Assembly: GCF_000971255.1 (NCBI RefSeq)
Contig: NZ_BBMC01000011.1
Span: forward strand, 1-64,000
Direction: 5' to 3'
DNA from: Demequina rhizosphaerae
GTDB taxonomy: Bacteria > Actinomycetota > Actinomycetes > Actinomycetales > Demequinaceae
DNA: 64,000 bases
The first letter of the stretch is position 1, and the number at the start of each line of letters is the position of its first letter. The notes beneath the pieces are model-generated. The model searched no databases and was not told the origin of the DNA. It worked only from the letters and a program-made list of their open reading frames with translations. The translations under genes and the position numbers were made by a program. Below, piece by piece: positions 35,221 to 46,355 of the stretch.

Positions 35221-36809
35221 GGCGCCACCTCCGCGCGGGCGGCGGTGACCTCGACGACCGCGTCGGCGGCCTCGAGGACCTCGGCCTCGTGGGTCGCGAC
35301 GACGACGGTCGCGCCCGCGTCGGCGAGCGCCCGCATGCGTGCGATCACCTCGGCGCGGGAGGCGCGGTCGAGGTGCGAGGTGGGCTCGTCGAGCAGGACG
35401 AGCGGACGTCCCGAGTCGAACGCCCGGTCGAGCGCGCGCCGCTGACGCTGGCCCAGCGACAGGGTGCGGCCGGCGGGGCCCAGGTCGGGGCGCTGCGGCA
35501 CCCACGCCACCTGGGCGAGCCACGAGGCCTCGTCGACCGCCGCATCGTCCGTCAGCACGGGGTCGCCGCCCACGGCGACGGTGCCCGCGTCGGGCGCGAG
35601 CAGGCCGGTGAGCGCGAGCAGCGCGGTGGACTTGCCCTCGCCGTTGGGGCCGCGCAGCGCCGTGACGGCGCCGGGAGCCGCGACGAGGCCGAGCGCGGCG
35701 GGGGCGAGGCGCGTGCCGTCGGGGGTGGCGACGGCGAGGCCGGTCACCTCGATCGCGCGGCCGCGCACGTCAGGGGCGGCGCCCAGCGACCGGCGGGCAC
35801 GTGCCGGGTCCTTCTCGTCGAGCAGCGTGAACGCGGCATCGGCGGCCGCGAGGCCGTCCGCGGAGGCGTGGAAGTGGGTGCCGACGTTGCGCAGCGGCAG
35901 GTAGACCTCGGGCGCCAGGACGAGCACCGCGAGGGCTGTCTCGATGCCGATCTCGCCGGCGATGAGCCGGAAGCCCATGGTGACGGCCACGATCGCGACG
36001 GCCAGCGTCGTGAGGAGCTCGAGCACCATGCCCGAGAGGAACGCGACCCGCAGCGAGCCCATCGTGGCGCGGCGCTGCGCGTCGCCGAGCTCGCGCACGC
36101 GGGCCGCGGGGCCCCGCTCGCGGCCCAGGGCCTTGAGCGTGGGCAGGCCCTCGATGAGGTCGAGGGTGCGGGCGCCCAGGCGCTGCATCGCCTCGAGGTG
36201 CTTGGCGGAGCGCTCCTGCGTCACCAGCCCGACGAGGATCATGAACATCGGCACGAGGGGCAGCGTGACGAGCACGATGACGGCGGACAGCCAGTCGAGG
36301 CCCAGCACCACGACGAGCATCACCGGCGTGACGGTGACGGCGAGGGCGAGCTGGGGGAGGTAGCGCACGAAGTACGGCAGCAGGTCGTCGAGCCCGCGGG
36401 TGACGAGGGTGGCGACCTCCGCGGTGCGGCCGCCGGCGGACCAGCGCGGGCCGCGGGTGGCGACGTGGTCGACGACCATCTCGCGCAGCTGCGAGATCAC
36501 GCGGACGCCGGCGCGGTGCGCGAGGCGCTCCTGGAGCCACGCGACGGCGGTGCGGGCGGCCACGACGGCCGCGAGGACGGTGAGGCCCGTCGCGAGGGTG
36601 CGGGCACCCTCGGGGACGATGCGGCCCCACCAGTGGAGGCCGTCGTCGGCGAGGGGGACGGGGGAGAGGACCGGCGCGAGGAGGCGGGCGATGACCAGGG
36701 CCTGCACGAGGATGAGCAGTGCCGTGACAAAGCCCAGGCCCGCCGTCACGAGGATGTGGCGGCGGGCCGGGCCGATCCTGCGGACGAGCCGCGGATCGAG
36801 AGGCTTCAT
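35217..36809 (-). CDS. cydD: Thiol reductant ABC exporter subunit CydD
   Basis: A 530-aa half-transporter with membrane part at residues about 15-310 and a C-terminal ATPase. Walker A is GPNGEGKST and the signature reads LSLGQRQRR instead of LSGGQ, so the second glycine is replaced. Walker B LVLLDEPTSHLD is normal. The deviation may make one ATP site weak, as seen in other asymmetric ABC dimers. ATG at 36809, 8 nt after cydB. Confidence 0.9.
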   Translation of the reverse strand: MKPLDPRLVRRIGPARRHILVTAGLGFVTALLILVQALVIARLLAPVLSPVPLADDGLHWWGRIVPEGARTLATGLTVLAAVVAARTAVAWLQERLAHRAGVRVISQLREMVVDHVATRGPRWSAGGRTAEVATLVTRGLDDLLPYFVRYLPQLALAVTVTPVMLVVVLGLDWLSAVIVLVTLPLVPMFMILVGLVTQERSAKHLEAMQRLGARTLDLIEGLPTLKALGRERGPAARVRELGDAQRRATMGSLRVAFLSGMVLELLTTLAVAIVAVTMGFRLIAGEIGIETALAVLVLAPEVYLPLRNVGTHFHASADGLAAADAAFTLLDEKDPARARRSLGAAPDVRGRAIEVTGLAVATPDGTRLAPAALGLVAAPGAVTALRGPNGEGKSTALLALTGLLAPDAGTVAVGGDPVLTDDAAVDEASWLAQVAWVPQRPDLGPAGRTLSLGQRQRRALDRAFDSGRPLVLLDEPTSHLDRASRAEVIARMRALADAGATVVVATHEAEVLEAADAVVEVTAARAEVAP

Positions 36810-36817
36810 CGAGCGGG

Positions 36818-37840
36818 TCAGCCCTTCATGAAGGTCAGCTCGTTGTGCTCCGGGATGTGCTCCATCGACAGGCGCTTCCGGAACACCCAGTAGGTCCACG
36901 ACTGGTACGCGAGCACGACCGGGGTCATGATGACCGCGACCCACGTCATGACCGTGAGCGTGTAGTCGGTCGAGGAGGCGTTGTCGATGGTGAGCGAGTT
37001 CGCCTCGTCGATCGCCGGCATCACGTTCGGGTACATCGCGCCGAAGATCAGCACCACCGCGCCGACGATCGCGACGGCGTTGGCGATGAACGCCCAGCCG
37101 AAGCGGCCCCGGAGGGTCGAGAACCACGCGCCGACCAGCGCGACCGCGGCGAGGGCGACGGCCGCCCAGGTCCACGTGTTGCGCGAGTAGGCCAGCTGCG
37201 CCCACACGGCCCACACGCCGGCGACCGCGACGGCCGCGAGCGACGCCTTGCGGGCGAAGGCCTCGGAGCGCTCGCGGATCTCGCCGTCGGTCTTGAGCGA
37301 CAGGAAGATCGCGCCGTGCGACAGGAAGATCGCGAGGGTCACCGCGCCGCCGAGGAGGGCGAACGGGCTGAGCAGGTCGAAGAAGTTGCCCACGTACTGG
37401 TGGTCGGCGTCGAGGTTGACGCCGCGGACCAGGTTGGCGAACGCGACGCCCCACAGGATCGCGGGGACCCACGCGGAGCCGATGATGACCCAGTCCCAGC
37501 GGCCGCGCCACGTCTCGTCGTTGATCTTGCCGCGGTACTCGATGGCGACCGCGCGCACGATCAGCGCGAGCAGGATGAGCAGGAGCGGCAGGTAGAAGCC
37601 GGAGAACATCGTGGCGTACCACTCGGGGAACGCGGCGAAGGTCGCGCCGCCCGCGGTGAGCAGCCACACCTCGTTGCCGTCCCACACGGGCCCGATGGTG
37701 TTGAGCACCACGCGGCGCCCCTTGTTGGACCTTCCGATGATCGGCATGAGCATGCCGACGCCGAAGTCGAAGCCCTCGAGCACGAGGTAGCCGGTCCACA
37801 GGACCGCGATGAGGATGAACCAGACGAGTGCGAGATCCAT
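36818..37840 (-). CDS. cydB: Cytochrome bd ubiquinol/menaquinol oxidase subunit II
   Basis: A 340-aa membrane subunit with about eight helices. LEGFDFGVGML near residues 21-31, GPVWDGNEVWLL near residue 50 and FLSHGAIFLSLKTDGE near residue 172 are hallmarks of CydB. With CydA it forms the high-affinity terminal oxidase. ATG at 37840, 13 nt after cydA. Confidence 0.95.
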   Translation of the reverse strand: MDLALVWFILIAVLWTGYLVLEGFDFGVGMLMPIIGRSNKGRRVVLNTIGPVWDGNEVWLLTAGGATFAAFPEWYATMFSGFYLPLLLILLALIVRAVAIEYRGKINDETWRGRWDWVIIGSAWVPAILWGVAFANLVRGVNLDADHQYVGNFFDLLSPFALLGGAVTLAIFLSHGAIFLSLKTDGEIRERSEAFARKASLAAVAVAGVWAVWAQLAYSRNTWTWAAVALAAVALVGAWFSTLRGRFGWAFIANAVAIVGAVVLIFGAMYPNVMPAIDEANSLTIDNASSTDYTLTVMTWVAVIMTPVVLAYQSWTYWVFRKRLSMEHIPEHNELTFMKG

Positions 37841-37853
37841 GAGCGGGGACTCC

Positions 37854-39329
37854 TTAGTACGCGAACGACAGCGGCGTGGACTGGTCGTCGTCCTTGCGGA
37901 CCACGGGCTCGGCCACCTCCGGCGCGCCCTCGACGGCGTAGCGCTGGATGAGGCGGAACCAGAAGACGCCGAGGATGGCGTACACCACCGTGAACGTGAT
38001 CATCGAGGTGAGCACCTCGCCGGCGCTCACCGAGCTCGAGTACCCGAACATCGTCATGAGCATGATCTGGTCGGACCCGGTCGGGTTCGGCGCGACCACG
38101 AAGGGCTGGCGTCCCATCTCCGTGAAGATCCAGCCGAAGCTCGCCGCGAGGTAGGGCATCGGCAGGGACACGAGCGCGAGCGTCTTCATCCACCCCGGCA
38201 GCTCGGTGCGCTTCTTCCGGGTGAACCAGAAGATGCCGAGCGCGAGGGCCGCGGAGAAGGCCGCGAGGCCGATCATGAGGCGGAAGGACCAGTACGTCAC
38301 CGCGAGGTTCGGGCGGTACTCGATCTCCTCGCCGTCCGGCGTGGTCGCGCCGTAGCGCTCCGCGTACTGCTCCTGGAGCTCCTCGAGCCCGTCGATCTCC
38401 GCGTTCCAGTCGCCGGTCGCCATGTACGACAGCAGGCCGGGGATCTCGATGAGGTGCGTCACCGAGTCGGGGTCGTCGCCCGCCAGGTTGCCGATCGCGA
38501 GGATCGAGAACGGCGCGGGCTGCTCGGAGTGGACGAGGCCCTCGGCGGCGGCCATCTTGATCGGCTGCTGCTCGAACATGAGCTTCGCCTGGAGGTCGCC
38601 GGTGATGATCACCGCGAGGCCCGAGAGGATCATCACGCCCGCGCCGAAGCGCGCGGCGGTGCGGTACATGCCGATGTCCTTGTGCTGCGCGTCCTCGCGG
38701 TGCTTGCGGACCATCCAGTACACGGCGATGCCGCTGACGAACGTGCCGGCGACGAGGAACGCCGTCGCGATGACGTGCGGGAACGCCACCAGGGTGGTGT
38801 TGTTCGTCAGCACCGCCACGATGTCGTTCATCTCGGCGCGGCCGGTCTCGGCGTTGTACTCCGCGCCGACCGGGTGCTGCATCCACGAGTTCGCCGCGAT
38901 GATGAAGTACGCGGACAGCACGGTGCCGATCGAGAAGCACCACACCGTGAGCAGGTGCAGCTTCTTGGGCAGCCGGTCCCAGCCGAAGATCCACAGGCCC
39001 AGGAACGTCGACTCGAGGAAGAACGCGAGCAGCGCCTCCATCGCGAGCGGGGCGCCGAAGACGTCCCCGACGAAGCGCGAGTACTCGGACCAGTTCATGC
39101 CGAACTGGAACTCCTGCACGATGCCGGTGGCGACGCCGAGCGCGAAGTTGATGAGCAGCAGCTTGCCGTAGAACTTGGTCAGACGCAGCCACTTCTCCTT
39201 CCCGGTGCGCACCCATGCGGTCTGCATGATCGCGACGAGGACGGACAGGCCGATCGTCAGGGGGACGAGGATGAAGTGGTAGACGGTCGTGATGCCGAAC
39301 TGCCACCGTGCAAGCTCGAGAGCTTCCAT
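37854..39329 (-). CDS. cydA: Cytochrome bd oxidase subunit I
   Basis: A 491-aa heme-carrying subunit that reduces oxygen to water at low oxygen. RWQFGITTVYHF near the N-terminus holds the heme ligand His, and MGRQPFVV near residue 400 replaces the usual GRQPW. The quinol-binding Q-loop is of the short type. ATG at 39329 with AGGAGG 10 nt upstream. An in-frame GTG at 39386 would add an unlikely basic extension. First gene of cydABDC-kinase. Confidence 0.95.
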   Translation of the reverse strand: MEALELARWQFGITTVYHFILVPLTIGLSVLVAIMQTAWVRTGKEKWLRLTKFYGKLLLINFALGVATGIVQEFQFGMNWSEYSRFVGDVFGAPLAMEALLAFFLESTFLGLWIFGWDRLPKKLHLLTVWCFSIGTVLSAYFIIAANSWMQHPVGAEYNAETGRAEMNDIVAVLTNNTTLVAFPHVIATAFLVAGTFVSGIAVYWMVRKHREDAQHKDIGMYRTAARFGAGVMILSGLAVIITGDLQAKLMFEQQPIKMAAAEGLVHSEQPAPFSILAIGNLAGDDPDSVTHLIEIPGLLSYMATGDWNAEIDGLEELQEQYAERYGATTPDGEEIEYRPNLAVTYWSFRLMIGLAAFSAALALGIFWFTRKKRTELPGWMKTLALVSLPMPYLAASFGWIFTEMGRQPFVVAPNPTGSDQIMLMTMFGYSSSVSAGEVLTSMITFTVVYAILGVFWFRLIQRYAVEGAPEVAEPVVRKDDDQSTPLSFAY

Positions 39330-39391
39330 GGGACGGGGACCTCCTAGGTGTTCTAAGGGGAAAACTACTCGGGCGCGCGTTTTCACGCACC

Positions 39392-39405
39392 AGGACCTAG
39401 GTCCC
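39392..39405 (-). promoter_or_regulatory. DosR/DevR-box-like palindrome upstream of cydA
   Basis: Read on the minus strand this is GGGACCTAGGTCCT, matching the GGGAC-N4-GTCC arms of the mycobacterial DosR box (GGGACTWWAGTCCC). The core GGACCTAGGTCC is a perfect 12-bp palindrome, 64 nt upstream of the cydA ATG. A DevR-like regulator and DevS-like kinase lie at the far end of the same operon. Confidence 0.5.
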
Positions 39406-39723
39406 TGTCGAGGTCACGACTGCGCATCGGACCAGCACGGTTGCGGCGGCCCCCCACGGCCCCGCGACGCGCCCCGCAGAGGGGTGGTTTCCCGCTTTCG
39501 CAGGCCGCTGTGACACAATGTCCCATAGGTCAGGTGCCCAGCCACACCGGGTGCCAACCGCGCGACAGACGCAGCGAGGACGCAGCTGCCAGTCCCGACC
39601 GATCCCGCAGGCCTACAGGCCGCGAGCGGAGAAAACGGGGATGGGCGCTCGAGATCGCCGCTGTCCGCCGCGACCAGCAGACTTCCGTGGCCACGGATCG
39701 TGAGCCGCGAACGACGATGAGGT

Positions 39724-39747
39724 CGGGACCGTGTGTGGACGGTCCCG
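39724..39747 (+). promoter_or_regulatory. rne leader hairpin
   Basis: A perfect 8-bp stem (39724-39731 with 39740-39747, loop TGTGTGGA) ends 16 nt before the rne start. RNase E genes of other bacteria are autoregulated through leader hairpins, so this is a candidate, though it could also be a terminator or attenuator. Confidence 0.45.
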
Positions 39748-39763
39748 ATTCGAGGTACCCGCC

Positions 39764-42292
<2,529 letters not shown>

Positions 42293-42371
42293 GACGACAG
42301 CAGCTCGTGTTCGAGGCGCGCCGTACGGCGCGCCTCGACGCGTCTCCGGACGAGATCCGCGTCCGATCCCC

Positions 42372-42490
42372 GGAGACCTCTCCACGCACGCCTCGCCCTG
42401 ACCGCCCGTATGCGGCCGGACGCGGCCGTGGCGACGTGCACATCCGGGTCCTCGCGTGGAGCAGCGCCTCACGTGCGTGGAGAGGTCTCC
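42372..42490. repeat. 19-bp perfect inverted repeat with 81-nt spacer
   Basis: GGAGACCTCTCCACGCACG (42372-42390) is exactly complementary to 42472-42490. The spacer is GC-rich and could fold further. It begins 80 nt after the rne stop and ends 145 nt before the rplU promoter. Confidence 0.75.
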
Positions 42491-42634
42491 GTCCCGCATC
42501 GTCCACCCGGGACGGGGAGCACGGGTGCCGCACCGACGCACCGGGTAGAATCACGTCGGTGCCCCGTCCCGTCGGCATGCCACGGTCATTCCGTGCGCAG
42601 CGCCGGGAGGGCAGGGGTGCGCGACACTCCCGGT

Positions 42635-42664
42635 TTGACCCGTGGTGGGTCGAGCGGGTACATT
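42635..42664 (+). promoter_or_regulatory. rplU-rpmA promoter
   Basis: TTGACC (42635-42640), an 18-bp spacer and TACATT (42659-42664) form a good sigma-70-type promoter. Transcription would start near 42671, leaving a leader of about 107 nt that includes a small CCCC-TCGC-GGGG hairpin. Confidence 0.65.
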
Positions 42665-42777
42665 TGTACGTCGGCGCGCCGAGCGCTGAGGCCCTGCCTG
42701 CGCCCTCTGGGGAGCGGCTGCGGCAGGAAATCTGACCCCTCGCGGGGTACAACAACGAGTTTCACGAGGAATAGATC

Positions 42778-43086
42778 ATGGTGTACGCGATTGTGAAGGC
42801 TGGTGGCCGCCAGGAGAAGGTCTCCGTGGGCGACATCGTCGTGGTCGACCGTCTGAAGGCTGACGCCGGTTCGACCGTCGAGCTCGCGCCGGTGCTGCTC
42901 GTCGACGGTGACAAGGTCACCGCCGACGCGAAGGCGCTGGCCAAGGTCAAGGTGACGGCCGAGGTCGTGCGCGACGAGCGCGGCCCGAAGATCGACATCC
43001 TCAAGTACAAGAACAAGACCGGCTACCGGAAGCGCATTGGTCACCGTCAGGACCTCACGCGCCTCAAGGTCACCGGTATCAAGTAA
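42778..43086 (+). CDS. rplU: 50S ribosomal protein bL21
   Basis: A 102-aa bL21 with the standard N-terminus [18 protein letters not shown] and C-terminal [15 protein letters not shown]. It is co-transcribed with rpmA, 14 nt downstream. A GAGGAA ribosome site lies 6 nt before the ATG. Codon use is less GC-extreme than its neighbours, as expected of a highly expressed gene. Confidence 0.97.
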   Translation: MVYAIVKAGGRQEKVSVGDIVVVDRLKADAGSTVELAPVLLVDGDKVTADAKALAKVKVTAEVVRDERGPKIDILKYKNKTGYRKRIGHRQDLTRLKVTGIK

Positions 43087-43100
43087 GCGAGGAGACACTC

Positions 43101-43352
43101 ATGGCACACAAGAAGGGCGCGAGCTCCTCGCGCAACGGTCGTGACTCGAACGCCCAGTACCTGGGCGTGAAGCGCTTCGGTGGCGAGGTCGTCAACGCGG
43201 GCGAGATCATCGTTCGCCAGCGTGGCACCCACTTCCACCCGGGCAACAACGTCGGTCGCGGCAAGGATGACACCCTGTTCGCGCTGGCCGCCGGTTCGGT
43301 CCAGTTCGCTCAGCGTCGTGGCCGCAAGGTCGTCGACATCGTCGAGGCGTAA
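43101..43352 (+). CDS. rpmA: 50S ribosomal protein bL27
   Basis: An 83-aa bL27 beginning [20 protein letters not shown], so it lacks the cleavable N-terminal extension of Firmicutes. [18 protein letters not shown] is the conserved core near the peptidyl-transferase centre. GAGGAGA ribosome site upstream. A terminator follows at 43374. Confidence 0.97.
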   Translation: MAHKKGASSSRNGRDSNAQYLGVKRFGGEVVNAGEIIVRQRGTHFHPGNNVGRGKDDTLFALAAGSVQFAQRRGRKVVDIVEA

Positions 43353-43373
43353 GCACTCGACACCCACACTTCG

Positions 43374-43413
43374 GTCAGGGGCGCGCCGCGAGGCAGCGCC
43401 CCTGACTTGTTTC
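43374..43413 (+). terminator. rplU-rpmA terminator
   Basis: An 11-bp perfect stem (43374-43384 with 43396-43406) is followed by TTGTTTC, the best intrinsic terminator of the window. Confidence 0.85.
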
Positions 43414-43483
43414 TAGGCTGGGGACGATGCGGGGCTCACCCCCGCGAGCATCGTCGCCCCGCCGCATCCTCCAGGAGGCACCC

Positions 43484-45010
43484 ATGGCATCGTTCGTCGA
43501 CCGCGTGACGCTCCACGTCACGGCGGGCAACGGCGGCCACGGCGTCGCCTCCGTCCACCGCGAGAAGTTCAAGCCGCTGGGCGGACCCGACGGCGGCAAC
43601 GGCGGCCGCGGCGGCTCCGTCGTGCTCGTGGTCGACCCGCAGGTCACCACACTGCTCGACTACCACCACGCGCCGCACCGCACCGCGGAGAACGGCAAGC
43701 AGGGCGCCGGCGACATGCGCCACGGCGCCAACGCGCCGGACCTGCGCCTCGGCGTCCCCAGCGGCACGATCGTCAAGACGAAGGACGGCGAGGTCCTCGC
43801 CGACCTCGTCGGCGACGGCGCGGAGTTCGTGATCGCGCAGGGCGGCCGCGGCGGCCTCGGCAACGCCGCGCTCGCCACGCAGAAGCGCAAGGCCCCCGGC
43901 TTCGCGCTGCTGGGCGAGCCCGGCGACGAGGCCTCGGTCATCCTCGAGCTCAAGTCCATCGCGGACGTCGCGCTCGTGGGCTTCCCCAGCGCCGGCAAGT
44001 CCTCGATCATCGCCGCGATGAGCCGCGTGCGTCCCAAGATCGCGGACTACCCCTTCACCACGCTCGTGCCCAACCTCGGCGTCGTCGAGGCCGGCGGCAC
44101 CAAGTTCACCATCGCGGACGTGCCGGGCCTCATCGAGGGCGCCTCCGAGGGCAAGGGGCTGGGCCACGACTTCCTGCGCCACATCGAGCGCTGCTCGGTC
44201 ATCGCGCACGTGCTCGACACCGCGACCCTGGAGTCCGACCGCGACCCGCTGCGCGACCTCGACATCATCTCGAAGGAGCTGCGCGCGTACTCGGGCGACG
44301 AGGCCATCAGCGGCGTCCCGCTCGCCGAGCGCCCCCAGATCGTCATCCTCAACAAGATCGACGTGCCGGACGGCCGCGACCTCGCGGAGATCGTGCGCCC
44401 CGACCTCGAGGAGCGCGGCATGCCGATCTTCGAGGTCAGCGCCGTGAGCCACGAGGGCCTGCGCGAGCTCGGCTTCGCGCTCGCGAAGATGGTCGACGAG
44501 GAGCGCGCCAAGGTCCCGGTGCTCGAGAAGGCGCCCATCGTCATCCGCCCCAAGGCCGTGGACGAGTCCGGCTTCACCGTCAAGCACGTGCGCGACGGCG
44601 CCGAGGACTACTACCAGGTGCGCGGCACCAAGGTCGAGCGCTGGGTCAAGCAGACCAACTTTGCCAACGACGAGGCGGTCGGCTACCTCGCCGACCGCCT
44701 GGCCAAGGCCGGCGTCGAGGACGCGCTGTTCAAGGCCGGCGCCACCCCGGGCTGCGAGGTCGTCATCGGCCCGCGCCAGGGCGGCATCATCTTCGACTGG
44801 GAGCCGACCATGATGGCCGGGGCGGAGCTGCTCGGCCAGCGCGGCTCCGACCTGCGCATCGAGCAGCACGAGCGCCACCACCGCGCCACGCGTGCCGAGA
44901 AGCGCCAGGAGTTCAAGGAGAAGATGGACGCGCGCAGCGCGGCCCGCGAGGAGCTGTGGACCGAGCGCGACGCGGGCCACTGGACCGACCCGTCCCAGGA
45001 CGACGAGTAG
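43484..45010 (+). CDS. obg: GTPase Obg (CgtA)
   Basis: A 508-aa Obg GTPase involved in late 50S assembly and growth control. The glycine-rich Obg fold covers residues 1-158 ([13 protein letters not shown]-like). The GTPase domain has G1 GFPSAGKSS near residue 166, G3 DVPG, and G4 NKID near residue 289. The C-terminal OCT domain covers residues about 340-425 and a charged tail follows. ATG at 43484 has AGGAGG 5 nt upstream. Obg follows L27 as in most bacteria. Confidence 0.96.
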   Translation: MASFVDRVTLHVTAGNGGHGVASVHREKFKPLGGPDGGNGGRGGSVVLVVDPQVTTLLDYHHAPHRTAENGKQGAGDMRHGANAPDLRLGVPSGTIVKTKDGEVLADLVGDGAEFVIAQGGRGGLGNAALATQKRKAPGFALLGEPGDEASVILELKSIADVALVGFPSAGKSSIIAAMSRVRPKIADYPFTTLVPNLGVVEAGGTKFTIADVPGLIEGASEGKGLGHDFLRHIERCSVIAHVLDTATLESDRDPLRDLDIISKELRAYSGDEAISGVPLAERPQIVILNKIDVPDGRDLAEIVRPDLEERGMPIFEVSAVSHEGLRELGFALAKMVDEERAKVPVLEKAPIVIRPKAVDESGFTVKHVRDGAEDYYQVRGTKVERWVKQTNFANDEAVGYLADRLAKAGVEDALFKAGATPGCEVVIGPRQGGIIFDWEPTMMAGAELLGQRGSDLRIEQHERHHRATRAEKRQEFKEKMDARSAAREELWTERDAGHWTDPSQDDE

Positions 45011-45044
45011 CCTTCTCCCAGGTATCCGTCCCCCGGGAGGTCAT

Positions 45045-46160
45045 GTGAGCGAGGCGCGCGCGATCGTCGCCCAGGCACGGCGCATCGTCGTCAAGGTCGG
45101 GTCGTCGTCGCTCACCGGTGCCGATGGCCAGCTCGACGAGGCGCGCCTCGGCGCGCTCGTCGACGTGCTCGGCGAGGCCCGGACCTCGGGCCGCGAGGTC
45201 CTGCTGGTGACGTCCGGCTCGATCGCGGCGGGCATCGGCCCGCTCGGGCTGGTGGCCCGCCCCACCAACCTCGAGCTGCAGCAGGCCGCCGCGTCGGTGG
45301 GCCAGGGCAAGCTGGTGCACGCCTACACCGTCGCTTTCGCGCGGTACGGCCTCACGGTGGGCCAGGTGCTGCTCACCGCGGACGACATGGTCCGCCGCGC
45401 CCACTACGGCAACGCGCGCCGCGCGCTCGAGTCGCTGCTCGCGCTCGGCGTGGTGCCGATCATCAACGAGAACGACACGGTCGCCACCGACGAGATCCGC
45501 TTCGGCGACAACGATCGCCTCGCGGCGCTCGTCGCGACCGCGGTCCGCGCGGACGCGCTCGTGCTGCTCACGGACGTCGACGCGCTCTACACGGCCGCCC
45601 CGGACACGCCGGGAGCGCGCCGCATCGCCGACGTGCACGGACCCGACGACCTCCACGGCATCGACATCTCTCGCCGCGGCTCGGCCGTGGGCACCGGCGG
45701 CATGATCACCAAGATCGAGGCCGCGTCCCTCGCCACCAACTCCGGCGTCCACGTGGTCCTCGCGTGCGCGGACGATGCGGCGCGGGCCGTCGCGGGCGAG
45801 GACGTGGGCACGCTATTCCGGCCCACGGGCAAGCCCGAGACCACGCGCCTGCAGTGGCTCGCCGACGCGGCCAAGACCCGCGGCGGCATCGTGCTCGACG
45901 ACGGCGCGGTGCGCGCGCTGCGCGGCCGCCAGGCGTCGCTGCTCGCGGCCGGCGTGGTGGAGATCCGCGGAGACTTCGAGGCGGGGGAGCCCGTCGACCT
46001 CCTCGCGCGCGACGGCTCACTCGTCGCGCGCGGCTTCGCCGGCTTCTCCTCCGAGGAGGCCGACCGCATGAAGGGCCTGTCGACCGAGGCACTCGGCGAG
46101 GTGCTGGGCGAGGCCTTCGCGCGCGAGCTCATCCACATCGACCACCTGGTCGTCCTCTAG
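45045..46160 (+). CDS. proB: Glutamate 5-kinase
   Basis: A 371-aa enzyme phosphorylating glutamate in proline synthesis. The amino-acid kinase domain (residues 1-260) has VVKVGSSSLTG, the INENDTVATDE loop and GTGGMITKIEAA. The C-terminal PUA domain covers residues about 280-365 (RGGIVLDDGAVRALRG). GTG start with GGGAGG 4 nt upstream. proA lies further on, separated by a P-type ATPase gene. Confidence 0.95.
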   Translation: MSEARAIVAQARRIVVKVGSSSLTGADGQLDEARLGALVDVLGEARTSGREVLLVTSGSIAAGIGPLGLVARPTNLELQQAAASVGQGKLVHAYTVAFARYGLTVGQVLLTADDMVRRAHYGNARRALESLLALGVVPIINENDTVATDEIRFGDNDRLAALVATAVRADALVLLTDVDALYTAAPDTPGARRIADVHGPDDLHGIDISRRGSAVGTGGMITKIEAASLATNSGVHVVLACADDAARAVAGEDVGTLFRPTGKPETTRLQWLADAAKTRGGIVLDDGAVRALRGRQASLLAAGVVEIRGDFEAGEPVDLLARDGSLVARGFAGFSSEEADRMKGLSTEALGEVLGEAFARELIHIDHLVVL

Positions 46161-46183
46161 AGCGCACCGCCTGCGGCCGATTT

Positions 46184-46282
46184 CCGACAGCCGGCACGGA
46201 TCGCGCGACGACACGCCGACCTGAGCACCGCATCGTCCCTCCGTCGCCGGTGTGTCGCGATCGATTCCGTGCGCGCTGTCGG
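46184..46282. repeat. Intergenic inverted repeat, family copy 2
   Basis: Long imperfect arms (46184-46217 with about 46249-46282) start with CCGACAG and end with CTGTCGG. The loop carries one exact copy of the dispersed 12-mer (46228-46239). The right arm closely matches segments at 14917-14950 and 57758-57795. Confidence 0.6.
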
Positions 46283-46355
46283 CAATGGCGGGACTCCTCG
46301 CGCGCCGTCCCCCCTCATGTCCCTAGACTCGAGACGTTGAGGCAGGGGGCCTGGT

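Larger units (their letters stand above)
39330..39763. other. Divergent cydA-rne intergenic region
   Basis: This 434-bp gap holds no convincing gene. The left part carries the cydA leader and a 12-bp palindrome resembling a DosR box (39392-39405). The right part probably contains the rne promoter (CACAAT, 39514-39519, tentative) and a leader of about 240 nt with a hairpin just before the rne start. Confidence 0.6.
42293..42777. other. rne-rplU intergenic region
   Basis: This 485-bp gap contains no convincing gene. It holds a 19-bp perfect inverted repeat (42372-42490), one copy of the dispersed motif (42494-42504), a TAGAAT -10-like box near 42545, a strong promoter at 42635-42664 and a leader of about 107 nt before rplU. 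Confidence 0.6.

Noticed and set aside
39330-39386. Upstream in-frame GTG start for CydA (39386)
   Set aside because: The ATG at 39329 has an AGGAGG site and gives the conserved CydA N-terminus.
39731-39763. GTG 39731 as the start of RNase E
   Set aside because: It lies inside a perfect hairpin, has no ribosome site, and adds residues (CGRSRFEVPA) not expected of the family.
43421-43460. Hairpin GGGACGATGC...GCATCGTCGCCC as the obg terminator or regulator
   Set aside because: It arises from one exact and one partial copy of the dispersed motif in opposite orientation; a stronger terminator for rpmA lies just upstream at 43374.
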